DNA from: Caprella mutica
Taxonomy: Eukaryota; Arthropoda; Malacostraca; Amphipoda; Caprellidae
Assembly (NCBI GenBank): GCA_947561585.1
Contig: CANNZV010001151.1
Span: forward strand, 1 to 64,000
Direction: 5' to 3'
DNA: 64,000 nucleotides
The notes beneath the pieces were generated by a model that was not told the origin of the DNA, did no database searches, and saw nothing but the letters and a program-made list of their open reading frames with translations. A program made the translations under genes and the position numbers. The first letter of the stretch is position 1. Every line of letters starts with the position of its first letter. Of this stretch, positions 11,800-23,295 are shown one piece after another.

Positions 11800-12700
11800 T
11801 AAAGCACTAAAAATAACTTCTCATTCAACTTAATTTGACCGTCTAAAAGACAAACTTAGAATGATGATTTTTGATACCTTGTGCCCTAGAGACATAGTCA
11901 GACTAGTTACCTCATGTAAGACTAGGTTAAGCATATTTATACGCAGTAGCTAATTTTCTATTCCAATTTTGTAAGGTCTTAAATAATAGGATAAAATATA
12001 TAGTCTTTTCTACCAGAACCTTATTGATTTGGAGAATAGGTTCTTGTGATTTTTTAAATTGAGGATATTGAATGATCATTTATTTTCAATAAGAAGTTCT
12101 CTAAGTTGAATCAATTCGGTTGCCATAGAGACAGAAAGAAGACTGCTTTTATCTGGGCATTGATAGGTTCATTTACTTAGGCTCTCGTCGTAAATCTCAT
12201 TGGGAAATAGACTTCAGACTGTACATCCATACATCTACCAAACTATCCTAACAAACGGGTTTAATTTAGCAAACTTTTCTCTGCAGAGAGGTATGACTGC
12301 TGTTTCTATCATTGTTAATAAAGGCAAAGACTAATCACCAGTAACCTCTGGTGTGATAGCTTTAGCAGCTTCAAGTGACTGTCATTTGGTTATAATTAAC
12401 TGTTATATACTACTACTACTGCTTAACTACATTTGTACTTTCAAATCTTTGGATGATGTTCATTGTTCATATCATTTTCATTTTGATGATTTTCTTCATG
12501 TTATCACCAATATCATGGGTGCTATTTCAGAAGAGGTAGCTTTTCTTCATTTGTCAACAGTTTTCATTTAGTATGTATTAATGTAATCAAAATGCTAGAA
12601 CCATTTTATGTTTTAATAGGAAAAAATGTAATGTAATTGTCTTTTATTCTATCCTTTCAAATAAACTCAAATGGAGTTAATATCAAAATTATTGCTTTCT
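11800..12700. other. Intergenic or intronic, no feature seen
   Basis: AT-rich; the 72-codon frame at 12353-12571 is low complexity and unsupported. The region could be intron of the minus-strand partial gene. Confidence 0.45.
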
Positions 12701-12705
12701 ATATA

Positions 12706-13560
12706 CAGGGTGTTTTATTTTAGTTCCCACCAAAATTTGACAGCTTGCTTATATCTCCAAAATATAAACTGATTCAAGAATACCAAAATATCCGAAGGAG
12801 CTTCGTTATCGAATTATTGATACCCTTATTCTAGTGTAATTTTTGACATACATACAGAAGAATTTCACTTAAAACTAACATTAATTCACGAAAAGATAAA
12901 CTTTAAAAAAACGGCTTAGTTTTCAAAATGCCGAATTTTGAAGTTTCAAAAGGACCCCTACCAAAATATTCAAAAGTACTTACGTTCCTAAAGACTCGTT
13001 TACACGAGGCTAGTTTACTAGCTGCTAGTTGTCATGTGAAATAGTGATGATGTCACGTACTCTTTGCAAGTAGCCTACATGATGACACGGGACGAGTTCA
13101 CTATCGGCATGTAGCGAGTAAACTAGCCCTAAGGGGCCCGTCTCCATAAAAAAATATTTTATTAACAAATTTGAAATTTTCATGGGTAATGCAACTATTG
13201 AAATGTAGTATTTCTTATTCTGGATGTTTTTACAACTTTGCCTCCCTCAAATAAATAGGGGGGTACTTTCAAAAGGCATCTACTCATACGGTTTATGAGC
13301 TAGATACATGGGGTTGCTTTCATCTTGTTCAGAGCTTAGTTGTCTACTAAGATAACGAGTTATTTATTATCAAATTCGTCTAAGAAAAATTGTAAAAGAA
13401 CTTTTTCCATTCTTTTTAAAAAACATTTATTTTTTAATATATCTCATTATTAAGCTTGTGACAATATGCGCTTAGAACTTTGTGCATATATATGCATTTA
13501 ATATTTTGCATATGCATATGCATTTAGTTTCATGCATATGCAGAAATTTAAAATGTACTT
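12706..13560 (+). mobile_element. Decayed transposon related to the copy at 22510-23295
   Basis: It begins with a mariner-like end (ACAGGGTGTTTTATTTTAG). It shares several blocks in inverted orientation with 22510-23295: TTGACAGCTT, TAATTTTTGACAT, CAAAAGTACTT, ATGAGTAGATGCCTTTTGAA and a stretch of GCATATGCATAT-type repeats at 13480-13550. Divergence is high and no transposase frame survives. It is interrupted by a MITE at about 12990-13145. Confidence 0.55.
12990..13145. mobile_element. GTTTACACG-type MITE
   Basis: A short element whose ends pair imperfectly: CTCGTTTACACGAGGCTAG and GTTTACTAGC on the left, GCGAGTAAACTAGCCC on the right. The interior has GTAGCCTACATGATGACACG. It lies inside the decayed transposon at 12706-13560 and so is younger. 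Elements of this look are often hAT-derived; the superfamily is inferred only. Confidence 0.5.
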
Positions 13561-13764
13561 TTGTAACATAACTTTTAGATAAGTTCCTCAACTGGAGTAA
13601 TAAAACAAATAAATTTGAAATAATGAAAAAAATTATGTGGATTACACCTAATTATAATATTTGATGTTTCAAAGCTTAATTTTCTTCTTTTATCAGCTAA
13701 AATGTTCTTGCATTGAGAAAATAGTCTCTGGACATCACATGACACGAGTGGTGAGTGCTCTAAA

Positions 13765-13895
13765 AAGCTCTTTTCTAATGGCCCGTTTACACGCTAGGAT
13801 AAATTGGAGCGATTTATCGAACACAGAGATCGTAACAATTCACCGGATGATTCAGACAGTGTTTACTCGCAATGATTTTACTCCACTATTTTTAT
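13765..13895. mobile_element. MITE fragment related to 20095-20240
   Basis: CCCGTTTACACGCTAGGATA, ATTGGAGCGATTTATCG and ATCGTAACAATTCA occur here. Their reverse complements occur at 20095-20240 (CGATAAATCGCTCCAATTT, AGCGTGTAAACG). The two loci are copies of one small family in opposite orientation. Confidence 0.55.
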
Positions 13896-13899
13896 TCTT

Positions 13900-14516
13900 T
13901 ACTAACAGTCATGTAAGAAACATTGAGGTGGTCTGCATTTGGAATGTGTTTAGAATTATATATTGCGGGTCGAAAGTGTTTGCCATTTACTTAAATCGGT
14001 ATTTTTTGCCAATAATATTAATTTCATTCTGATTTTCTTATGGAGTCGTGATCTCTAGAGAGAATCATTATTCCTCTAGCTGTGAAAAACTCGAATAAAT
14101 AATTTTCCAAAATAACAAAAATAACATTACTTAATGAAATTCACTCAATAGAACGACCCAAAAGTGTTTGCAAATCGTCTTATTACGAATAAAAAGATGC
14201 CAAAAAATGGTTAACATTTCACACAAATGCTATTTGAAACATTGTACAGGTTTATACTACATTTTATAGTAGTTATGTGAACGTAAATGCTTCAAAAATT
14301 TAGATTGTACCATTTAATTAGAGTATTAACATTAAAATGAGTTTCACACATTGTTTTATCACCTCAACCAATCATTTATCAACAAAAGATGTCAATTTCT
14401 AAAGGCGTTATTTAAAAATAAACGTCCAAAAACCTTTGACAGAGCTCTTGTTGTTCGTAAATTTGCCTACATTCACATAAACCTTTTCTCTTGGGGTTCC
14501 AGGTATATTGCACTCC
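13900..14516. other. Intergenic or intronic, no feature seen
   Basis: AT-rich without repeat or coding evidence. The overlapping frames that begin here run into the minisatellite and are artefacts of its 16-bp period. Confidence 0.5.
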
Positions 14517-14848
14517 GGGTTTATTCCACCACAGGTATATTCCACCACAGGTATATTCCACCCCAGGTATATTCCACCCCAGGTATATTCCACCACAGGT
14601 ATATTCCACCCCAGGTATATTCCACCACAGGTATATTCCACCACAGGTATATTCCACCCCAGGTATATTCCACCCCAGGTATATTCCACCACAGGTATAT
14701 TCCACCCCAGGTATATTCCACCACAGGTATATTCCACCACAGGTATATTCCACCCCAGGTATATTCCACCCCAGGTATATTCCACCACAGGTATATTCCA
14801 CCCCAGGTATATTCCACCACAGGTATATTCCACTACAGGTATATACCC
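14517..14848. repeat. 16-bp minisatellite, GGTATATTCCACCCCA / ACCACA types
   Basis: About 20 copies in one orientation, alternating between GGTATATTCCACCCCA and GGTATATTCCACCACA. The core GGTATATTCCACC is the same as the subrepeat of the FB1 foldback termini at 35127-35550 and 17960-18075, so this may be a detached FB1 arm. The period gives open frames in several frames on both strands, none real. The array ends four bases before the acceptor AG of the partial gene at 14852, so it lies in that intron. Confidence 0.95.
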
Positions 14849-14851
14849 TAG

Positions 14852-15569
14852 TTTTCTATGACTGGGAGAACTCCATCCAGGGAGGTAGTCGGAGGAGAAC
14901 ACCGTCCAGGGATTTGGCAGTGAGAACTCCAACCAGAGGTGAGCCTTTTGATATAATATACTTTCTTGGTATTTAATTAAAGTCTAAATTAAAAGTGTAT
15001 AATGAACAAAATTATGAGGAATAGCCTGGAGAATCCATTGCATTTATTAGAGTTAAATTTATACTGCATATGAAGATTTATAATTAATTTAACATTTTAT
15101 ATAAATAATTTACCTATATGAAACAATTCTCAGTTAATAATTATCTTCATTTCTTTATTAATATGGTTTTCTATATTTTCTTAAAATTCTTTATGAAGAA
15201 TTGATGGACTAGATCAACGTCATCAACCATCGGAGTCCTCTTCAATTCCTTTGAATGGTTCAGGAACAATTATGCTAGGTCGAAGTAAGTATTTGAAAAT
15301 ATTAGATGATTTTTAAATATGTATTTGCAATATGATTAGCTCTTACTTTTTCATATGCTTTTAGGGATTCCAGACATGAAAAGAATATCGAAGCTGTCGC
15401 TATCTCATCACAAAAGGAAACAGAGTTGGTGATGTTATTGATAATGTATATAAACGATACTATAAATTTCTATTTTATATATATTAATATACGAATCTCT
15501 TATTTCAGGAATTGGCAACCTATAGTCGTGAAAGAAAGTGACGAGAATTCAAACTGTACTTCTAAATAA
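14852..15569 (+). CDS. Unknown gene, four 3'-terminal exons
   Basis: Four short exons have matching phases and GT-AG introns: 14852-14938, 15213-15284, 15365-15428 and 15509-15569 (TAA at 15567). Only one frame of the first exon is open (FYDWENSIQGGSRRRTPSRD). It joins in phase to QRHQPSESSSIPLNG, RIPDMKRISKLSLSHHKRK and WNWQPIVVKESDENSN. The visible C-terminus is 94 residues, basic and Ser-rich, with two RTPSRD/RTPTRD repeats that look like phosphorylation sites. Intron lengths are 274, 80 and 80 bp. An AATAAA overlaps the stop codon region. Upstream exons were not identified and could lie anywhere 5' of the minisatellite. The second exon's acceptor (GGACTAG) is weak; an alternative at 15198 brings in a stop. 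The protein family was not recognised. Confidence 0.6.
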
Positions 15570-16141
15570 TAAATCTAAAACTTAAATGTTTATATTTCGT
15601 TTTCAATTTGACCTTGGTAATTCTATTAGCATTTTTCTATATCAGTGCCTATAAGTAAGATGAATTGCACTAAAATATGGTTTAGAAGATAAAGGCTTTA
15701 TTATTATTCATTAAGTTATAGTATAATTGCAGCATATCAAAAATTTATTCTATCAACTTTTGTAATCTAGGTATCACTAGGTAAAGTTATTAATACGTCA
15801 TCTAACTATATACTTATTTATAAACTGACCTATGATGAAGTTACTTATTCAATCTAATCTATTAATTTACAACTAATAGCCATATATCAATTCATCGGAT
15901 CGAAAACATTTCAAAAAGCAAAGATAGGTAAAGGTGATCAATTATTTTTTAAAATCAAAATAGTACGCATATCACCGAAGCAAGAGTAGAAGATAAATGA
16001 ACATTTTAGATTTGGTCCTAGAAAATAAATAGTCTAATCTAATCGATAACGGGACCTAACTCGAGATTATGATTTAATAGAGTAAATATAGTGACTGAAA
16101 AAGTCATGTAAAAAGTCTGGCTACAGCTGACCGGACCGATA
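15570..16141. other. 3' flank and intergenic, no gene seen
   Basis: AT-rich sequence downstream of the partial gene. No further exons, RNA genes or repeats were found before the 22-bp minisatellite. Confidence 0.55.
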
Positions 16142-17345
16142 TTTCAACCTACACTAATAGTTGATATACATTTACTTAGTTTACTAGTAGTTGATATAAC
16201 CTACACGAGTAGTTGATATAACCAACACGAGTAGTTGATATAACCAACACGAATAGTTGATATAACCAACACGAGTAGTTGATATAACAAACACGAGTAC
16301 TTGATATAACCAACACGAGTATTTGATATAACCAACACGAGTAGTTGATATAACCAACACGAGTAGTTGATATAACCTACACGAGTAGTTGATATAACCT
16401 ACACGAGTAGTTGATATAACCTACACGAGTAGTTGATATAACCTACACGAGTAGTTGATATAACCTACACGAGTAGTTGATATAACCTACACGAGTAGTT
16501 GATATAACCTACACGAGTAGTTAATGTAACCTACACGAGTAGTTAATGTAACCTACACGAGTAGTTGGTATACCTGCACGAGTAGTTGATATAACCTACA
16601 CGAGTAGTTGATATAACCTACACGAGTAGTTGATAAAACCTACACGAGTAGTTGATAAAACCTACACGAGTAGTTAATGTAACTTACACGAGTAGTTAAT
16701 GTAACCTACACGAGTAATTAATGTAACCTACACGAGTAGTTGGTATACCTGCACGAGTAGTTGGTATACCTGCACGAGTAGTTGGTATAACCTGCACGAG
16801 TAGTTGGTATAACCTACACGAGTAGTTGATATAACCAACACGAGTAGTTGATATAACCTACACGAGTAGTTGATATAACCTACACGAGTAGTTGATATAA
16901 CCTACATGAGTAGTTGATATAACCAACACGAGTAGTTGATATAACCTACACGAGTAGTTGATATAACCTATACGAGTAGTTGATATAACCTACACGAGTA
17001 GTTGATATAACCTACACGAGTAGTTGATATAACCTACACGAGTAGTTGATATAACCTATACGAGTAGTTGATATAACCTACACGAGTAGTTGATATAACC
17101 TACACGAGTAGTTGATATAACCTACACGAGTAGTTAATGTAACCTACACGAGTAGTTGGTATACCTGCACGAGTAGTTGGTATAACCTGCACGAGTAGTT
17201 GATATAACCTACACGAGTAGTTGATAAAACCTACACGAGTAGTTGGTATAACCTGCAAGATTAGTTGGTATAACCTGCACGAGTAGTTGGTATAACCTAC
17301 ACGAGTAGTTGGTATAACCTACACGAGTAGTTAGTATAACACATA
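16142..17345. repeat. 22-bp minisatellite, about 54 copies
   Basis: Tandem GTAGTTGATATAACC plus TACACGA. Sub-types differ in blocks: AACACGA copies cluster at 16215-16360, TTAATGTAACC copies at 16520-16560 and 16670-16740, and TTGGTATACCTGC copies at 16560, 16740-16800 and 17155-17200. The recurrence of the same ordered sub-types suggests segmental duplication within the array. Degenerate copies trail to about 17460. Confidence 0.97.
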
Positions 17346-17944
17346 GGAGTGATTTGAGAATCATACACAAGTAGTTGATGTAACCTTGTTCTACAATTGT
17401 TATAACCATTACATATAATTGGTTAAACCACCACGAGTAGTTTTGACTATCACAGATAGTTTTTGTGACAGTCGGGAATTAAAAATAATCAACTCACATA
17501 TGTGTTGTTTTAACCAACGTCAATTTAACTCATTTTAAATAGTACCTGCAACTCACCACGTAGGTAGGCGCACAGATAAACCATAAAATTTAGTCAAAAC
17601 AAATCAAATATGATTTGATTCAACTAATCCTTTCTCTGTGTGTAGGTTAACCTTCCTTTTCAATTACGGTGATAAGTGAATTCTAAAAGAATGTTAGAAT
17701 ATATGTATAACAGTTCAATTAAAAGATGTTCAGTAATGATTATAAGTAAATTCAAAATTAATTTTATTTTAATTTCCATGGCTATTTAATATTATCTATT
17801 TAATATCATTATTTAATATTAGTTAAATAAAACTTGTTATAGTACAATATGTTAAAGTTAAATTAAAACGTTTTATATTTATGTAAGTTGCATCTCACAT
17901 TTTATACTTACAATTTACCAATTTAAACACAGAAATATATAATC
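17346..17944. other. Intergenic, no gene seen
   Basis: The first about 110 bases are degenerate units of the preceding minisatellite. The rest is AT-rich without features. Confidence 0.55.
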
Positions 17945-18990
17945 CACTGGGAAAAATCCGCATGGCAAAATTCCACCCTGGCAAAATTCCCCCAGCCAAT
18001 ATTCCGCCGGGCAAAAGTCCTAGAACCGTAGATTCCACCCCAGATATATTCCACCCGGTAAATTCTACCCCAGTGACAATGATCATTAGGGTGCCAATAA
18101 AAAGTCAAAGATTTTATTTTTAGTTGGAGATTTATTAAATACTTTGTACCCATGAAGAAATAACTCAGACAATATCCTGAGACAGTTGGACAATATTTAG
18201 AAGTAGGTCAAGTTATTTTTTTTTAATTCCTAATAGACAAAAATAAAAATATTCATAGTTTGGTCATTTATTTCGAAGAGTAAATGTTTAGCGAGTTAAT
18301 ATTAATTCTTTTTAAACATGGAACTGCAGTACATGCTCTTATAGGTGTGGATGGGGTCGACTGGCAGAGACAACCCAGTTCGCTTTTTGCTTATAAGTTG
18401 TTGTTTGAATTCTAGGACAAAAACTTCCGTTATCAAAATCTCTCCATGTAAAAAAGGGCAATGATACCCCAACTGTTAAAACCCTGTGCAATAATCCCTC
18501 TCATCCCCATCAAAAACCTGGTCAAAAAAAAATCGTAAAAGGTGTAGAAAAAAAGTTTTCGGTCAAAAAACATATTACACCACTTTAACTCAAAGTGAAA
18601 ATACCCAATTTAAAATAAACAAAAATAACAATAAGTACAATATGACATCATCTTATAGTTAATATCGCTGCTGCGTTGGCGATAATGAAAAAAATCAGCT
18701 TGTGATTGATTGAAAATCAAAATACCTCAACTGATAAAGAGAGTTTAAACAACCTTTCTTTCTGTTTTATCACATTTTTAGTGAAAAAATAAACAGCTTG
18801 TGAACCCAACCAAAAGTTTAATTTAGTACAATGGAAATGAAAATTACCTAGTATTATATGAAATATTAATAAATGATTAATATCAATGACTAACAAACCT
18901 AACCCGTAAAGTGGGGTGGAATTTACCGGGGTGGAATAAACATAGGGTGGGTGGAATATACCGGGGTGGAATGGAATATACCGATCACCT
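17945..18990 (-). mobile_element. Foldback element FB1, copy 1 (inverted)
   Basis: Reverse-complement copy of 35120-36485. One end (17960-18075) has CCACCC-type subrepeats such as GATATATTCCACCC and GGTAAATTCTACCCC. The other (18905-18990) has them inverted (GGGGTGGAATTTACC, GGTGGAATATACC). The 830-bp interior matches the second copy throughout, for example CTTTATCAGTTGAGGTATTT, CTGCCAGTCGACCCC and ATATTAACT. No coding frame is apparent. Inverted termini made of short tandem units are the hallmark of foldback (FB) transposons. The 18990 end cuts the 3' end of a Tc1-like element, so FB1 inserted there or recombined with it. Confidence 0.75.
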
Positions 18991-20060
18991 TCTCTTGGTT
19001 GTGGATCATAGATTTTGTTTAGGGTTAATGTCATGATTCTCTGGGACAAACCCATGAGCTTGTTGCCAGTGATGCCTTGTTCTGCGAGCCAACCTTTGAT
19101 GTAATGAAAAGCATGACTTGAGCATTATCTTGCTGAAATATTATATTCTTTTTGACGTCATCGGATAAAGAATTCAACCAAGAGAGAAAATTGGCTCTCA
19201 ATAATGCACAATAGTTCTTAAAGTTCTTTTTCAGTCTTTCAGGTACAAGAAGAGGTTCAACAAATTTGTTAACAATAATTCCAGACCACAATATGATGCT
19301 GCAACCATCTAGTGCCGATTGAAACGCAGACGTGGACTTGCCTCCTTCAGGAGTCACTCTCGGATCCAACCGTTATGGCCATCAGGTGTCACTCGGGCTT
19401 CTTCCGTCCAAATAACGGTTTGAAAATTTGTTTTTATATACGTAATTGCCCAGTAGAGTCTTTTCTTGTAATTGACAGCGCTAAAAAGGAGGGCAAACAG
19501 CTGGTGACCTCTGATCTGCCATGGTACTGAGGATGCGATTACGGATACTTTTGGACACTTCCATCATTCCTGCTGCATCAAAAATTTCATTGCTTGTGCA
19601 GTGTGGCTTCTGATACAGAGCTCTTTTGATTTTTCTCAAATCTCTGTTATTTGTGACCTTTGGTTGACCTTGTTTGTGAGGTTTCCGTTCCAGTTTACCC
19701 TCATTGACAAACCTCCTCACTGTACGATGATCTCGTTTGATTATTTTGTATATTTCCAATGTGGATTTTTCCTCCTTTAGCATCTTTACAATTTTAGCCT
19801 TTTCACTTGATGTTAGCATCTTCCCTTTAACAATATTTAAATAATTTGTAAAAAAAGTGCAAACACTTTTGGCTCACCTCAAAATAACAAAATTCTGAAA
19901 AAAAGAGTAAAATTAGTTAAGAAAAACAGTACATATAAATGCATAACTAATTGTAAAAGTCTGAACTAAATGTAGAAAATGACCTGATACGAAAATTTAT
20001 TTCGAAAATGGACCTCAAACAGAAAGAAATCAAGGTTGCAAACAATTTTGACCCGCACTG
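18985..20060 (-). pseudogene. Tc1-like transposon with broken transposase
   Basis: On the minus strand the start is near 19819 (MLTSSEKAKIVKMLKEEKST). The helix-turn-helix part is intact to about 19481 and includes IIKRDHRTVRRFVNEGK. After a shift, ARVTPDGHNGWI-like, IILWSGIIVNKF and IIFQQDNAQ (the second catalytic Asp region) are readable. A further shift gives DINPKQNLWS.KRR, matching the SPDLNPIENLW block with its catalytic glutamate. The 5' terminal repeat reads CAGTGCGGGTCAAAATTG, ends at 20060 and is followed by TA (20061-20062), as expected for a TA target. The 3' end is lost where FB1 begins. Frameshifts make it inactive. Confidence 0.85.
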
Positions 20061-20094
20061 TATATTGAGCTAGATTGTAACGATTTCTTAAAAT

Positions 20095-20240
20095 TTGAGC
20101 CTGCTGGCACCAATCACACAATCTAATTCCAACTCCAATAAATCGTTGCGATCACCTGTTTACACGTACTGATAAATTGTAACAACCTCTTCATTACGAT
20201 AAATCGCTCCAATTTATCGTAGCGTGTAAACGTGATTTTA
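20095..20240. mobile_element. GTTTACACG-type MITE
   Basis: Inverted segments CACCTGTTTACACGTACTG and CGTAGCGTGTAAACGTG flank ATAAATTGTAACAACC and CGATAAATCGCTCC. It shares blocks with 13765-13895 in reverse orientation. It begins 35 bases beyond the Tc1-like element. Confidence 0.55.
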
Positions 20241-21295
20241 TGGGGTTAGAGGCTTGATGACGATCTCTTTTATAATGGAACAATCAATTAATATTTTCAC
20301 GCAAAGCGGTTCCTTAAAATTATAATCCTGGATTACCTTTTTCGAGCGAAATATACATAATTATCTGATAAAAAAAAATTCAAATCGTTGATTGAACCCG
20401 TACTAACATAGATGCTTATAGTTTACGTTGAGTTGCGTTGTTAGAAAGAGGGCTACCTCTTTACAAAATAGTTTCGTCGACCATCTTCTATTCCTAAAAT
20501 TCCGGTTCCATGTTAAAAAGTTTTAGCTTTGTTCACTATAAGACATTGTTTTTATCAGTATTGCAATATTTTTGATTTATAGTGAATGATGCTACAATTT
20601 TGTTACCATGAAGTACCAACTAAAATAGTTTAAAAACTTTTACGAAACACTAGAAGATTATAGCACTATAGTTGTACTCCATAACTATAATCAAATTGGA
20701 ACACTATCTTCGATCCTACTTTTAAATCATATAGATTGGTAATAATGTCTCATTCGAAATAAAAAAATATATAGTTACTATTACTTTGTTATATATAAAA
20801 TAAGAGTAATTTAAAGTTAGTTCTGCCCACCGGAGCCTGACATCCCCAAAGAATAATAGGAAGAAAGTGAAAAGAATGAAGGAGAAAACCCAAAACAAAA
20901 AGGAACTTGCTGGAATGAAGTTGAATGCTAAAACAAAGTTCACGGTACTATCGCTATCTGCATATGCCTGTATATAGCTATGTGCTTCATGAATGATCGA
21001 AAATCAGAAGTAGTGGTATTCCTCTTAACAAAATCAAAATGATCGTTTCTTCGCCTGAGAACAGTATACATTTCCTTGCCTGAAGTATCTATTTCAGTTC
21101 ATTTTATAATTACTGTCTTCAATTCTATGTACAATATATCTTTTCTAGTTTCAAGAACTGTACTTCTTTTATATCTATAAGGGCAATTAATTTTGCATAT
21201 ACATTTTTTTTAAATACCTTCGCAGAATGCTGAATGGTTATATTATAGACGGCATTTATTCATTTATTTATCATCTTGTTATTCGCATAACTGAA
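20241..21295. other. Intergenic, no gene seen
   Basis: AT-rich with no supported features. The 73-codon minus-strand frame at 20722-20943 is hydrophobic and AT-driven, without family or splice evidence. Confidence 0.55.
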
Positions 21296-21299
21296 AAAA

Positions 21300-21745
21300 G
21301 AGTTCAACCAAATTGACTGAAATTTGGTGAAACGATTGGTCAATGTCCAGTGACCTGCTGCTAGTATTTGGGGAGTGACCCGGTCAAAGGTCAAGGTCAT
21401 TGTCATTTATAACTCAAAAGTATTGAACAATATTGCATGAAACTTGGTGGGACGATTGGTCAATATACAGGAATTATTTTGTTATATTTTGGGAGCAATC
21501 AAGTCAAAGGTCAAATATCAAGGTCAAGGCCATTTATAACTCAATAACACAAAGTATTCAACCAAATTGTCTGAAATTTGATGGGACGATTGGACAATGT
21601 TTAGGAACCATCTGGTAGAATTTTGGGAGCGATCCGGTCAAAGGTCATTTATAACTCAATAACTCAAAAAGTATAGAACCATAAAGCATGAAACTTGATG
21701 GGACGATTGGTCACTATTCAGTCACCAGTTTTTAATATTTTGGTA
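21300..21745. repeat. About 120-bp tandem repeat, four diverged copies
   Basis: Four units start near 21319, 21436, 21569 and 21687. Each has GAAACTTGATGGGACGATTGG-like, TTTTGGGAGC and GGTCAAAGGTCA motifs, then CATTTATAACTCAA. Spacing is 117, 133 and 118 bp. It is followed by GCGAAGGTATGTGCTCTACC, a short motif also commonly seen next to such arrays in other invertebrates. Confidence 0.8.
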
Positions 21746-21843
21746 TCAAAGAAATAAGCGGTGGCGAAGGTATGTGCTCTACCGAGCGCACGTAATCTAG
21801 TTTTCTATGTTTTTAAAAGCATGCATCCTTTTTTAATTGTATA

Positions 21844-22507
21844 CAGGGTGTCCGACACTTTTGTTGCCAAACTTTAACCTATAAGGTTGCATTCGTCGAA
21901 ATAAACATTTTTTATTCTATGAAGGTATGGTCTAAAATGCTTAGTTAAAGAGTTACAAGGTTAGGAAAGTAGTATCTGTACCATTTATTATTAGTAGTTA
22001 ACGTCATTTTTTTAATGTTGCAATAAGAAACAAAACATTTTTAACAGTAATTTATAGGGGCACAAGATACATAATCTTAAATTAGGTTACATGTTTACAA
22101 AATGTGTTCAAACTGCCTCCCATTTGTTGCGATGCAGCCGTTCAATCGTTTGTCCAATGATTGGCGGACGCGAGCAAAGACACCAGGAGTGTCACGAATC
22201 CTTGCGGGAAAAACGTTTGAACGCTTGCATCGCAACAAATGAGCGGCAAATTGAACACATTTAGTAAACATGTAACCTAATTTAAGATTATGTTTCTTCT
22301 GCTCCCAATAATTACTGTTAAAAATGTTTTGTTTCTTATCGCAACATTAAAAAAATAATGTTAACTTATAATAATAAATACTACTTTCCTAACCTTGTAA
22401 CTCTTTACCTAAGCATTTTAGACCATACCTTCATAAAATAAAAAGTGTTTATTTCGACGAATGCAACCTTATGTTAAATTTTGGCAACAAAATTGTCGGA
22501 CACCCAG
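21844..22507. mobile_element. Palindromic element made of two inverted mariner 3' ends
   Basis: Arms of roughly 250-330 bp are near-perfect inverted copies. The left end CAGGGTGTCCGACACTTTTG pairs with the right end GTCGGACACCCAG, and TA dinucleotides flank both sides (21842-21843, 22508-22509). Each arm encodes the same transposase C-terminus reading towards its outer end: minus strand about 22190-22095 (KRLNGCIATNGRQFEHIL) and plus strand about 22215-22267 (KRLNACIATNERQIEHI, then stop). The element is thus two 3' ends of a parent mariner joined back to back rather than a simple internal deletion. It should extrude as a hairpin. No complete transposase is encoded. Confidence 0.85.
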
Positions 22508-22509
22508 TA

Positions 22510-23295
22510 TATGCATTTTGAAATGCATATGTATTTTCTCATTTGCATATGCATTTTTATATTTGCATGCATGCATAGGCACGTTTTACCTGCATATGCA
22601 TAATATGCAATGTCACAACCCTACTCATTATACTTCCTCAAACATTCGAGAAATTTGAAGAAAAAAAACGTTTGTTACTTTGTGAGTAATTCATTTATTA
22701 AATAAATGAAACAAACTCCATGTCTCTAGCCCAAAAACTGTATGAGTTGATGCCTTTTGAAGTCGAAAAAATGAACTTTTCATGAGAGCCAATTTACTGA
22801 AATTTTTTGAAAGAAAAAAGTCTAATTCAAATTATTCTGGTTTCATAAATTAGCGTGGAGACTCTTGTTTGGGTGTTGTGTCCTCTTTTTTTTTTTACTA
22901 TCTAATCAACAAATCATTTGATGTGAGAGCCAAATAAACCTTCAATACCTGTGCTGACAGATCTTTTGATAGACCTGACAGGTATAATTTACAATATTGT
23001 CTATCTGTTTTTGAAGTACTTCTAGATTGTTTTCAGCTCTAATTTTCTAACACGTTATGCGGGAGACTATGAGGCGTCATTTTATGCAAAATAAATTTGA
23101 TTTTTTTAGATTTGAGGGAGACTTAACAAATGGGTAGTAGTGGAAAATTAAACATAACAGACCTTCGACCTATTACAATGTTATAATGGATGTCAAAAAT
23201 TACCCTAAAATCAGGGACAATAATTATTCTTCAAGAGTTTTTATCTAAGCTGTCAATTTTTGTCGGATTTGTAATGAAACATTCTGTATAAGAAA
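22510..23295 (-). mobile_element. Decayed transposon, relative of 12706-13560
   Basis: In reverse complement it ends with ATACAGAATGTTTCATTA and TTGACAGCTTAGA, matching the start of the 12706 copy. It also has the matching TAATTTTTGACAT and GAGTTGATGCCTTTTGAA blocks and a GCATATGCAT-rich stretch at 22510-22615. No transposase frame is visible. The palindromic element at 21844-22507 inserted at its right-hand GCATATGCAT-rich end. Confidence 0.5.

Noticed and set aside
13480..13550. GCATATGCATAT runs as an octamer/POU binding cluster
   Set aside because: The same runs recur in the related element at 22510-22615, so they are part of a repeat rather than a regulatory site of a gene here.
14905..14975. 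VRTPTRGE resemblance to the LINE endonuclease segment VRTPTRGENALDLIF
   Set aside because: The match is eight residues, the last part lies beyond a good GTGAGC donor, and the frame fits the exon model with its three downstream partners.
14351..14976. Several overlapping frames on both strands with YIPPQVYST or GGIYLWWNIP repeats
   Set aside because: All come from the 16-bp minisatellite being open in several frames on both strands; only the downstream exon at 14852 is kept.
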